Program-made: the position numbers and the translations under genes
Shown here: positions 34,144-42,182 of the stretch, piece by piece
Layout: each line of letters opens with the position of its first letter
Position numbering within the stretch: position 1 is the stretch's first letter
DNA from: JBHOQS01 sp042408875
GTDB lineage: Bacteria; Chloroflexota; UBA11872; JBHOQS01
DNA length: 64,000 nucleotides
NCBI GenBank assembly: GCA_042408875.1
Contig: JBHOQS010000018.1
Coordinates: 62,001-126,000, forward strand
Direction of reading: 5' to 3'
The notes under the pieces: model-generated
What the model was told of the DNA's origin: nothing
What the model saw: only the letters and a program-made list of their open reading frames with translations
Databases searched by the model: none

Positions 34144-34374
34144 GGATGCCTCTCCTTTTCATTATTCATTCTAGTTCTAGAGGGAGGGAACTAGCGAGAA
34201 GTTCTGGACAGGCCGGGTGGCAGCAACGGCCGCCCCGGCGGCCGTCCCGCTGTGCGCCAGCTCGCCGGTCCAGCTCATTGTACTGCATCACGGCCTGGGC
34301 CGGTGTGCTCTGGGGGTGCTGGCGGACCGCCGGGTGTGACGCCGGGAGTGCCCTGTGATACGATTTAATCTGGC

Positions 34375-34395
34375 CTTACCCGGCTGCCGGGTAAG
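34375..34395 (+). promoter_or_regulatory. Perfect 9-bp hairpin in DUF2342 leader
   Basis: CTTACCCGG (34375-34383) pairs with CCGGGTAAG (34387-34395) around a 3-nt loop. A possible -10 (TTTAAT, 34364-34369) lies just before it, so the hairpin would sit at the very 5' end of the transcript, 66 nt before the ATG. The 318-bp gap 34144-34461 otherwise holds only the AT-rich tract and the IR near the isomerase start. Confidence 0.4.
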
Positions 34396-34461
34396 CAACG
34401 TGTACAACGACGGGCGGCACGAGATCGCAGGTTTCACAGAGTAGTAGCTAGCAACATAGCG

Positions 34462-35637
34462 ATGATGGACTTCTACATGGCGAACAGAACACTGACGCGG
34501 GGACTGGCGGCCGGGCTGGTGCTCGGCAGCCTGTGGATTGCTGGCCGCGCCATCGGCCACCTGGGCGGCCAGGCGCTGGTCAACTGGAAGCTGGTGCGGG
34601 CGCTCTCGCTCCTGACCGCGGCCCGCCGGAGCGAGCAGTGGCCGGAGCCGGCAGCGCGGGTGCGCGAGGTGTATGCCGGCATGGTGCGCCAGAGCGAGTA
34701 CCTGATTGCCGGGTACGTCGGCTTCCGGCTGCCGGAGCCGCTCCAGTCGATCCACGTCTTCGGGCGCCAGGAGTGGGTGGACGCGAACATCAGCAACTTC
34801 CGGTTTCTGTTCGATCCCCTGGAAGACGCGTACCGCCAGGCGTGGACAGATTCGGGCATCGGCGAGGCGGTGCGGGGTTTCTCTCAGGTCTTCCTGAGCA
34901 CACAGATCGGGCTGCTGCTGGGCTATCTGGCCCGGCGTGTCCTCGGGCAGTACGACCTCTCCCTGCTGGGACGGGAGCCGATCACCACCGGGCGGCTCTA
35001 CTTCGTGCAGCCGAACATCGTCGAGATCGAGCAGCGCCTGCAACTGCCGCCAGAGCAGTTTCGCCTCTGGATCGCGCTCCACGAGACCACCCACGCCTAC
35101 GAGTTCGAGGCGCACCCCTGGGTGCGTGACCACATGAACGCGCTGCTCACCGGCTACCTGGCCAGCATCAGTAACGAGCTGGTGAGCGTGCGCGCCGGCG
35201 CTGGCGCCATTGGCGCGATGCTGAAGCGCCTGCGGGAGAACATGTTTAACACCCGGTATATGATCGAGCTGATGATGACCCCGGAGCAGCGGCGGCTCTT
35301 CCGGCAGCTCCAGGCGCTGATGTGCTTGATGGAAGGCTACAGCAACCACGTGATGAATGCTGTGGGCCGCTATCTGCTCCCGCAGTACGATCTGCTTAAG
35401 CAACGCTTCGAAGCCCGGGCGAAGCACCGCACGCCGGCCGAGCAGCTGTTCTCCCGCCTGACCGGCCTGGACATCAAGGTCGAGCAGTACGAGCTGGGGG
35501 AGCGGTTCGTGAACTACGTGGTGGAGCGCGGCGGCATCGCCCTGATGAATCGCGCCTGGACGTCACCATGGCACTTGCCCTCGCTGGACGAAGTGCACGA
35601 TCCAGAGCGCTGGATCGCCCGCATGCGCGCGGCATAG
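34462..35637 (+). CDS. DUF2342 zinc-dependent metalloprotease-like protein
   Basis: A 391-residue protein of the zincin_2/DUF2342 family, sometimes annotated as associated with coenzyme F420 biosynthesis. The zinc motif is HETTH (207-211) in WIALHETTHAYEF, with downstream EGYSNHVMNAVG typical of the family. An N-terminal hydrophobic stretch (about 14-28) may be membrane-associated. The family is common in Actinobacteria and Chloroflexota, and the substrate is unknown. The start is ambiguous (ATG 34462, 34465 or 34477) because the ribosome site is weak. No F420 gene is visible nearby. Confidence 0.87.
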   Translation: MMDFYMANRTLTRGLAAGLVLGSLWIAGRAIGHLGGQALVNWKLVRALSLLTAARRSEQWPEPAARVREVYAGMVRQSEYLIAGYVGFRLPEPLQSIHVFGRQEWVDANISNFRFLFDPLEDAYRQAWTDSGIGEAVRGFSQVFLSTQIGLLLGYLARRVLGQYDLSLLGREPITTGRLYFVQPNIVEIEQRLQLPPEQFRLWIALHETTHAYEFEAHPWVRDHMNALLTGYLASISNELVSVRAGAGAIGAMLKRLRENMFNTRYMIELMMTPEQRRLFRQLQALMCLMEGYSNHVMNAVGRYLLPQYDLLKQRFEARAKHRTPAEQLFSRLTGLDIKVEQYELGERFVNYVVERGGIALMNRAWTSPWHLPSLDEVHDPERWIARMRAA

Positions 35638-35691
35638 ACAGTTCATCTGGCCGAATTCGATCGATCCACCGAGGATCGCCCGCATGCGCGC
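35612..35691. repeat. Direct repeat duplicating the 3' end of the DUF2342 gene
   Basis: GGATCGCCCGCATGCGCGC occurs at 35612-35630, inside the last codons of the gene, and again at 35673-35691 beyond the stop, 61 bp apart. It looks like a small duplication of the gene end. Confidence 0.65.
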
Positions 35692-35748
35692 TGCTGGCTG
35701 CGGCGACGTTGCCTCGCTGAGGAGCGCCGGGGTCCCCGCGCGTGCGAG

Positions 35749-37695
35749 CTACGCCGGCGCGCCGAAGCGCGTCAGGAGCCGGCGGAGCTCGGCGATGCGG
35801 TATGGCTTCGGCAGGATCGCATCGACCCCGTTCGCCTGCATCTCTTCCTCGGCCACCTCAGCGCCCCAGCCGGTCACCAGGATGACTGGAACGTGCGGCG
35901 CGGCCGCTTTGATGGCCCGCGCTACCGCCCAGCCGTTCACCTCGGGCATACCGAGATCGGAGAGCACGACGTCATAGGGGCGGGTTGCCAGGCTGCGCTT
36001 GAACTCGGCGATTCCGGCCGCGCCGCCGGCGCAGACCGTCACCTCATGAGCATCTGGCGCAAGCAGGCGGGCCATCATGCGGCAGAGCTCTGGCTCGTCG
36101 TCGATGGCCAGGATGCGCAGCCGGCGCGGGCGAGCAGGCTGCGGCGCTGCCGTCGGCGCCGAGGCGCCCAGGCATGCCTTTGGTAAGGCGATGGTGAAGG
36201 TCGAGCCCTCTCCCGGCGTAGTCTCGACGTCGATGCGCCCGCCGTGGCGCTCGACGATGTCCCGCGAGACCCAGAGCCCCAGGCCGCTACCGCGGGAGCC
36301 CTTGGTGGAGAAGAAGGGATCGAAGATCCGGCGCCGCACTTCCTCGGTCATTCCAGTGCCGGTGTCCTGAACACTGAGGCGGGCTTCCGAACCGGCCACC
36401 CACGTGCGTATGGAGATCGTGCCGCCCTGGGGCAAGGCATCCACTGCGTTGAAGAGCAAATTGACAGCGACCTCACGTAGCTCGGCAGGCACGGCGCGCA
36501 CCGGCGCTGGCTGGAGGTCGGTATGCATGGTAATGGTAATGCCGGCGCGCTGCAGCGCATCCTTCCAGCGCGGCTCGGCAAGATAGAGGGCCGCGCGGGC
36601 AATCTCGGCCAGGTCACAATCCTCAAGCTCAGCGTTGGGCCTGCGCCGAGCGTACTCTTGGATCCGGCGCACGGTAGCAGCGCCGTCCATGGCGGCCTGC
36701 TGGATCGCACCGAGGGCGGCGCGCATGCCTGGATCCGTGGCCTGAGCCAGCAGGGTCTCAGCACGGCCGATGATGCTAGCGAGCAGGTTGTTGAAGTCGT
36801 GTGCCACGCCGGAGGCCATCTCGCCGAGGGCCCGCAGCTTCTCCGCCTGGATGAGCTGCTCCTGGGCGCGGCGCGCCTCGGTGATGTCGGTGTACACTTC
36901 GATACGGCCGATGATCTGGCCCTGGTCATCATACACAGGGCCTGAGTACCGGCGCAACACGCGCGGTGATGGGCCGGCCAGCTTCCATTCACTCGTCTCA
37001 GAGACGGCCTGCTGGCGGGCTGGTGTGCCACCGCCGGGGCTCGCAAGCGTCTTCAGAAACGCCTCAGGCGCATGCAAACGCGGTGCCAGCGCACGCTCCC
37101 ACAGGTCCTGGTAAGGACGTCCCACGATCTGCGCGCTGTCAAGGCCGAACAGCGTGCTGAACAGGCTGTTGGTTCGGTAGACGATCCCGGCGCAGTCCAC
37201 CACGCAGATACCGCTACCGACGGATTCGAGAATGGCCCGCAGCGCGGCGTTCTGGCGGCGGAGCTCGTCCTCACCCTGCTTGATGCGTAGCAACGCCCGC
37301 ACACGCGCCAGGAGTTCTTCCAGGTTGAACGGCTTGGTCACGTAGTCGTCGGCGCCAGCGGCGAAGCCGGCCAGGCGCTGCTCTGGATCAGTACGCGCCG
37401 TCAGCATCAAGACCGGCACGTGGGCGATCGCCGGATCAGTGCGCACTGACCGGCAGAAGGCGTAGCCGTCCATGTCCGGCAGTGCGACATCCAGGCAGAC
37501 TAGATCAACGCCAAAGCTATGGAGTAACTCCAGACCCTCCGAGCCGCACTGGGCCTTGAGGACCTGGTGTCCTTCCGCCTCCAGGACCTCGCCAAGCACA
37601 TCGGCCAGCAGTGGATCGTCGTCAATGAGCAGTACGATGGGGGGTGAGGGCGAGGGGCTGCCCGAACGGATATACACGGCCGCGTCTTCCTCCAC
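35749..37695 (-). CDS. Hybrid histidine kinase, REC-PAS-HisKA-HATPase-REC
   Basis: A 648-residue soluble hybrid kinase. Order: receiver (about 20-135, Asp69, ITKPF-like VTKPF), PAS (about 150-270), HisKA with GVAHDFNNLL (His299), HATPase (NLLFNAVDALPQGG, DTGTGM, GSGLGLWVSRDIVERHGG), and a second receiver (about 525-645, Asp580, LPKPY). The HDFNN type of H box is typical of hybrid kinases. Phosphate probably enters the N-terminal receiver from another kinase and leaves through the C-terminal receiver. No TM helix or DNA-binding domain is present. The start is GTG with a weak ribosome site. No partner regulator is adjacent. Confidence 0.9.
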   Translation of the reverse strand: MEEDAAVYIRSGSPSPSPPIVLLIDDDPLLADVLGEVLEAEGHQVLKAQCGSEGLELLHSFGVDLVCLDVALPDMDGYAFCRSVRTDPAIAHVPVLMLTARTDPEQRLAGFAAGADDYVTKPFNLEELLARVRALLRIKQGEDELRRQNAALRAILESVGSGICVVDCAGIVYRTNSLFSTLFGLDSAQIVGRPYQDLWERALAPRLHAPEAFLKTLASPGGGTPARQQAVSETSEWKLAGPSPRVLRRYSGPVYDDQGQIIGRIEVYTDITEARRAQEQLIQAEKLRALGEMASGVAHDFNNLLASIIGRAETLLAQATDPGMRAALGAIQQAAMDGAATVRRIQEYARRRPNAELEDCDLAEIARAALYLAEPRWKDALQRAGITITMHTDLQPAPVRAVPAELREVAVNLLFNAVDALPQGGTISIRTWVAGSEARLSVQDTGTGMTEEVRRRIFDPFFSTKGSRGSGLGLWVSRDIVERHGGRIDVETTPGEGSTFTIALPKACLGASAPTAAPQPARPRRLRILAIDDEPELCRMMARLLAPDAHEVTVCAGGAAGIAEFKRSLATRPYDVVLSDLGMPEVNGWAVARAIKAAAPHVPVILVTGWGAEVAEEEMQANGVDAILPKPYRIAELRRLLTRFGAPA

Positions 37696-37877
37696 TGTCG
37701 CTCATGATTACACAGTGGGGCATACGGCTCAAGAACCCGGTGCGGTGATGGCCTGAAAGTACCAGATGTGCCTGCGGGTGCCCAGGATGCCGGTCGGGCG
37801 GGGGCGTGTGTAGACGGCGCAGGCAGTGGCTTGCTGCTGGGTGCACCGCCCACGCCCCCATCGGCGTCCGGCACTGG

Positions 37878-38933
37878 CTAGGCGAGGCTGGCCACCTCAA
37901 CGGGACGCCCCTCGGCACCGGACTGATAGGCGGCGACTACAATGGCAAGGGCGGCGCGGCCATCCTCGCCAGTGACGGGCGGTTTGCGCCCGGCCAGCAC
38001 CGCCCCAGCGAACTGCTCGATCATCTGGCGGCGGCTGCCTGAAGGTCCGTCGAAGGGTAGCTCCTGCCACTCGTTGGGAGCGATGCCGGGCACCTGCTGT
38101 GTAGTGAACACGAGCGGCTTGCGGCCAAGGATCACCTGCCCCTCGGTGCCGTAGATCCGGCTGCCAGGCTCGATGCCGCGGCCGCGACCGCGAATCGCCG
38201 AGCCGGCCTCGATACTGCCGATCGCTCCGCCGTAGTAGCGGATGGTGGCCACCAGGAAGTCCTCCACCTCGACCGGCGTGCAGAAGGTCCCGTACTCGCT
38301 ATAGACCCGCTGCGCCTCGAGGCCAGTGACGAAGCGCACTGTATTGAGATCGTGGATGAGGTTCATGATCAGGATGCCGCCGCCAGCCTTCTCTTTTGAA
38401 ATGCGCCAGTCGGTGTGCACGCGCTGTGTATAACCCCCGTGCCAGTAGGTCGCCGGTTTGTCGGAGAGCGCAAAGAGCCTGGTGCCGTAGATGCGGCCGA
38501 TCCCGCCTTCCTGGATGAAGCGCCGGGCGGCCTGGCAGCCAGCGTCTACCTGGGCATGATAGGCGATACTCAAGGCCACGCCGGCCTGCCGGCAGGCGGC
38601 GATCATGCGGTCGGCGTCTGCCAGCGTGGTCGCGATGGGCTTCTCGCACAGTACGTGCTTGCCTGCCTCTGCAGCGCGGATCGTCAGCGGCGCGTGGAGG
38701 TAATGCGGCACCGCGATGTACACCGCATCGATGTCCCTACGTCCCAGCAACGCATCGAGATCGGTAGTCCATGCTGCCCCGTGGCGCTCGGCGAGGTCGC
38801 GAGCAACCGCCTCGTTCGTATCCATCACCGCGACGATCGTGGCATTCGCTGCCTCAGCGATACCCTGCGCCGTCTGGACCGCGATTTCACCGGCGCCGAT
38901 GAGCCCGAATCGCAACGTCTGGGCCATGTCCAT
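37878..38933 (-). CDS. Gfo/Idh/MocA family oxidoreductase
   Basis: A 351-residue NAD(P)-dependent dehydrogenase of the glucose-fructose oxidoreductase/inositol dehydrogenase family. It has an N-terminal Rossmann motif GLIGAGEIAVQTAQG, the EKPIATT motif (catalytic Lys region), and a C-terminal alpha/beta domain with GGGILIMNLIHDLN that includes the expected Asp/His pair. The ATGs at 38933 and 38927 both follow GGAGG; either fits. Enzymes of this family oxidise inositols, sugars or their derivatives, in line with the IolE-like isomerases in the window. It stands alone. Confidence 0.92.
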   Translation of the reverse strand: MDMAQTLRFGLIGAGEIAVQTAQGIAEAANATIVAVMDTNEAVARDLAERHGAAWTTDLDALLGRRDIDAVYIAVPHYLHAPLTIRAAEAGKHVLCEKPIATTLADADRMIAACRQAGVALSIAYHAQVDAGCQAARRFIQEGGIGRIYGTRLFALSDKPATYWHGGYTQRVHTDWRISKEKAGGGILIMNLIHDLNTVRFVTGLEAQRVYSEYGTFCTPVEVEDFLVATIRYYGGAIGSIEAGSAIRGRGRGIEPGSRIYGTEGQVILGRKPLVFTTQQVPGIAPNEWQELPFDGPSGSRRQMIEQFAGAVLAGRKPPVTGEDGRAALAIVVAAYQSGAEGRPVEVASLA

Positions 38934-39252
38934 CCGTCCTCCAGTGCACTGTGCTGCGTGGTATCTGTCCGGAACGCGCCCCATGATAGCACTTGCTCCG
39001 GCGGCAGGTCACTCTCTGTCTAGCCGTACCTCGCGTGCCTCTAGCAGGATCCAGCGAGCGGTCGCGTGTGGCATGCATATTGCTCATGATGCATCGCCGC
39101 CACCTTCGCAGTCTTGTTAATCGAGCTGGAAACGCGTTATGCCCTCGCCGGGCCTTCGCGAGGCATCGACGAGCGCCCCCCGCTTGACTTCCACTCGCCC
39201 TACGGATGCTCCAAGGGCGCGGCAGATCAGTAGGTGCGCGGTTACGCTCGTG

Positions 39253-39280
39253 TCTATGGGCTCCCTTCTATGGGCTCCCT
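39253..39280. repeat. Perfect 14-bp tandem duplication inside epimerase pseudogene
   Basis: TCTATGGGCTCCCT occurs at 39253-39266 and 39267-39280 with no mismatch. Since 14 is not a multiple of 3, it shifts the frame and helps explain the decay of the gene. Confidence 0.8.
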
Positions 39281-39500
39281 ACGGGAGTGTTCCGCCAGTC
39301 CTGCAGTTACGGCCCGCGCCAGATAGGCGTCGAGGACCAGGGCTGGGTGGCCTGGTTCGCCCTGGCCGGCCAATCACGGTCTACGGCGACGGCAAGCAGG
39401 TGCGCGACCTGCTGTACATCGATGACCTGCTGGATGCCTATCTCCTGGCCGTCGAGCGCATCGAGGTGACGCAGGGCCAGGTGTACAACGTTGGGGGAGG

Positions 39501-39614
39501 GATGCAAAACCCCCTCTCGGTGTGGTGGGAGCTACGCCACCGTCCGCGCGTCGTCAACCGGCACGGCAACAGCCAAGATGCACAACACTCTCTCGGTGTG
39601 GTGGGAGCTACGCC
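39501..39614. repeat. 76-bp-spaced direct repeat in epimerase pseudogene
   Basis: A 25-bp identical block (39514-39538 and 39590-39614) encodes LSVWWELR in the first copy and is read out of frame in the second. A weaker match (GATGCAAAAC versus GATGCACAAC) extends the similarity upstream. It looks like a partial duplication with intervening foreign sequence. Confidence 0.75.
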
Positions 39615-39974
39615 CCTTCTAGAAGAGTTGCTGGCGCAGCGGCATGCGGAGCCGGCCTTCGCGCCGTGGCGGCCGGGCGACCAGCGCATCTTCGTGGCCG
39701 AGACGGCGAAGGCGCAGCGCGATTTCGGCTGGGCGCCACGCGTCAGCGTGCGCGAGGGCCTGCTCCGGCTGGTCGAGTGGGCGCGGGCCCAGAGCCGCTC
39801 GCTGGTTGCCGCCTGAGACCTGACAGCGTCTACCTCGCCGGGCCATGACCGCTTGCCCATGACCTCTGCATAGAACGCTTGGCAGCGCCCCTGGCGCGAT
39901 GCTAGACTGGCATCGCCGAACGGGCGCGCCACTGTGTGCGCGGTGCTGGTCGGTGCGCACAGATCCGGCGAGCC

Positions 39975-42062
39975 ATGAAGATCCTATCGATCTTGACGTT
40001 CTACTACCCCCACTGGACCGGGCTCACGACCTATGCACGGCGTATCGCCGAAGGGCTGGCCGCGCGCGGGCACGAGGTTACGGTGCTCACCGCCCAGCAC
40101 GATCCCAATCTGCCACGTCAGGAAGTGTTTCGGGGCGTTCGGATTGTGCGTCTGCCGGTGGCCTTCCGCATAAGCAGGGGGGTAATTACGCCCACGTTTC
40201 CACTCGCCGCCGCGCGGCTGATCCGCGAACATGACGTTGTGCAAATCCACACGCCCTTGATGGAGGCGTTGCTGGTAGCCCTGCTCTGCCGCCGGTTGGG
40301 CCGGCCCCTGTTGATTACTCACCACGGCGACCTGGTTATGCCTGCCGGGCTGTATAACCAGGTGGTGGAGCGCATCGTCGTCGGCATGATGACGGGAGCT
40401 GCCTATCTGGCAGATGCCATCTCAGTGCACAGCCGAGACTACGCTGAACACTCTGATTTCCTCTGGCCGTTCGCCGAGAAGCTTGCGTGTATCTATCCAC
40501 CCATCGAGATCCCAGATCCGCAGCCAGATGCTGTGGCGGCATGGCGCACCGAACTTGGACTCGGCGAGAAAAAGCTGATCGGGTTCGCCGGCCGATTCGT
40601 CGAAGAGAAGGGTTTTGACTATCTGCTGCGAGCCATTCCCCATGTGCTGGCAGTCGAGCCACGTGCCCATTTCATCTACGCCGGCGAGCGAAATGTGGTC
40701 TATGAGCGCTTCTATGACCGTTGGAAGCATTTGATTGACCGCTACCAGCAACACCTTACGATCATTGGCCTCATCCGAGACCAGCAGCGGCTGGCCAACT
40801 TTTATGCCATGTGCGACGTGTTCGCCCTGCCGAGCCGTTCCGACTGCTTCCCCAGCGTACAGGTCGAAGCCATGCTGTGCGAGACACCGGTAGTGACGAC
40901 CAATATCCCCGGCGCGCGGGAAGCCGTATGGGTCACCGGAATGGGACGGCTCGTGCAGCCCCATAGCCCCAGGGCTCTTGCCCAGGGGCTCCTCGAGGTA
41001 CTGCAGCATCCCGAGCGCTACCGCCGCAGCAAGGCTGACATTCGTGCAGTGTTCGATACCACTCGCACGCTCGACCAGTATGAAAGCCTGTTGGCGGAAC
41101 TTGCGCGTGTACCGTCGGCACTGCCCCCGGTACCGCGCGCCCTGCCCTCATGCAACGACTGCTGCGCCAGGGCAACAGCGCCGGTAGGTGGCAACCTGCT
41201 GCGCTGGCAGGCGCTGAACGAGAGAGACCATATCATCCTCGACCGCATCCTGCGCAACGAGGCGGACATGGCCTACCGCCGCCGCGCGCGCATTCTGCTG
41301 GACTACCTGGAGCTTCGGGATGGCGAGCGGGTGCTTGACTGCGGCTGCGGCATGGGCTTCTACCTGATGGCGATGGGCAAGCTGCGCCGGCTGGAGCTCG
41401 TCGGGCTGGACAGCGACCTCGCCCGTCTGCGCTGGGGGCAGCGCGAGGGCGTGCCGGCAGCGCTGGTGCGCGGGGACCTGCACGTCCTGCCATTCGCTGA
41501 TGCTTCTTTCGACAAAGTCCTGCTCAGCGAGGTGCTGGAGCACCTCGACGATGACCGGCGTGCGCTCCAAGAGCTCTACCGGGTCTTGAAGCCAGGGGGC
41601 ATCTTGGCCATCTCCGTGCCGCATGCGCAGTATCCCTTCTGGTGGGATCCGATCAACAAGATATGGACAGCCCTGGGCGGGGAACCCTTCCGTGGCGCGC
41701 AGCCGGCCGGCATCTGGTCGCACCACGTACGGCTCTACCGTCCGCAGGAGCTACTGGCGCGCGTGACCGAAGCCGGCTTCAAGGTCGAGCGGGTCGAGGA
41801 GACGACGCACTACAGCTTCCCGTTCATCCATTTCCTGGTGTATGGCATCGGCAAGCCGCTTGTCGAGCATAACTTGCTTCCTGCGCCCCTGCGTGCGAGC
41901 GCTGACCGCTTCCGCGGCGAGCAGAACAGTGGCAGCCTGCGCAACCCGATCACTCTGGGCCTGGCGATCTTCCGCGCGATTGATCGCCTGAATGACCGCC
42001 CCGACGTTGCCACAAAGAACACGTTTGTCAATATCCTGGTGAAAGCGCGCAAGCCCTGCTAG
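39975..42062 (+). CDS. Glycosyltransferase family 4 - SAM methyltransferase fusion
   Basis: A 695-residue fusion. Residues 1 to about 400 form a GT-B glycosyltransferase (YYPHWTGLTTYARRIAEGLA, GFAGRFVEEKGFDYLLRAI, and SRSDCFPSVQVEAM, the EX7E region with Asp replacing the first Glu). A Pro-rich linker with paired Cys follows. Residues about 435-620 form a class I methyltransferase (ERVLDCGCGMGFYLMAMG, VLPFADASFDKVLLSEVLEH). The enzyme probably adds a sugar and methylates it or the acceptor. The ATG at 39975 begins the GT homology; the upstream frame is dispensable. It follows the decayed epimerase and precedes the large membrane proteins on the same strand. Confidence 0.9.
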   Translation: MKILSILTFYYPHWTGLTTYARRIAEGLAARGHEVTVLTAQHDPNLPRQEVFRGVRIVRLPVAFRISRGVITPTFPLAAARLIREHDVVQIHTPLMEALLVALLCRRLGRPLLITHHGDLVMPAGLYNQVVERIVVGMMTGAAYLADAISVHSRDYAEHSDFLWPFAEKLACIYPPIEIPDPQPDAVAAWRTELGLGEKKLIGFAGRFVEEKGFDYLLRAIPHVLAVEPRAHFIYAGERNVVYERFYDRWKHLIDRYQQHLTIIGLIRDQQRLANFYAMCDVFALPSRSDCFPSVQVEAMLCETPVVTTNIPGAREAVWVTGMGRLVQPHSPRALAQGLLEVLQHPERYRRSKADIRAVFDTTRTLDQYESLLAELARVPSALPPVPRALPSCNDCCARATAPVGGNLLRWQALNERDHIILDRILRNEADMAYRRRARILLDYLELRDGERVLDCGCGMGFYLMAMGKLRRLELVGLDSDLARLRWGQREGVPAALVRGDLHVLPFADASFDKVLLSEVLEHLDDDRRALQELYRVLKPGGILAISVPHAQYPFWWDPINKIWTALGGEPFRGAQPAGIWSHHVRLYRPQELLARVTEAGFKVERVEETTHYSFPFIHFLVYGIGKPLVEHNLLPAPLRASADRFRGEQNSGSLRNPITLGLAIFRAIDRLNDRPDVATKNTFVNILVKARKPC

Positions 42063-42182
42063 GCGGCGGTATAGGGGGACCCAGGTACGGGAGCCCCGCG
42101 GTACTCATGCTTCCGCGTGGGTGATACGCTAGGGTATCATAAACCTACTCATACTGTATCAGGCTCATGCAGCGCCACGCTG

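Larger units (their letters stand above)
39183..39816 (+). pseudogene. Decayed NAD-dependent nucleotide-sugar epimerase (CDP-paratose 2-epimerase-like)
   Basis: Pieces of an extended SDR epimerase lie in order but in different frames: DFHSPYGCSKGAADQ with a TAG stop at 39231, YGLPTGVFRQSCSYGPRQIG with VEDQGWVAWFALA (frame of 39206), then GRPITVYGDGKQVRDLLYID and RPGDQRIFVAETAKAQRDFG (frame of 39139). The Rossmann N-terminus is missing. Two short duplications are visible: a perfect 14-bp tandem at 39253-39280, and a second copy of LSVWWELR coding sequence out of frame at 39590. Full-length relatives supply nucleotide sugars for surface glycans, which fits its place upstream of glycosyltransferases. 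Confidence 0.82.

Noticed and set aside
39253..39614. CRISPR-like repeat array in the epimerase region
   Set aside because: Only two copies of each repeat, explained by duplications inside a decayed coding sequence; no cas genes.
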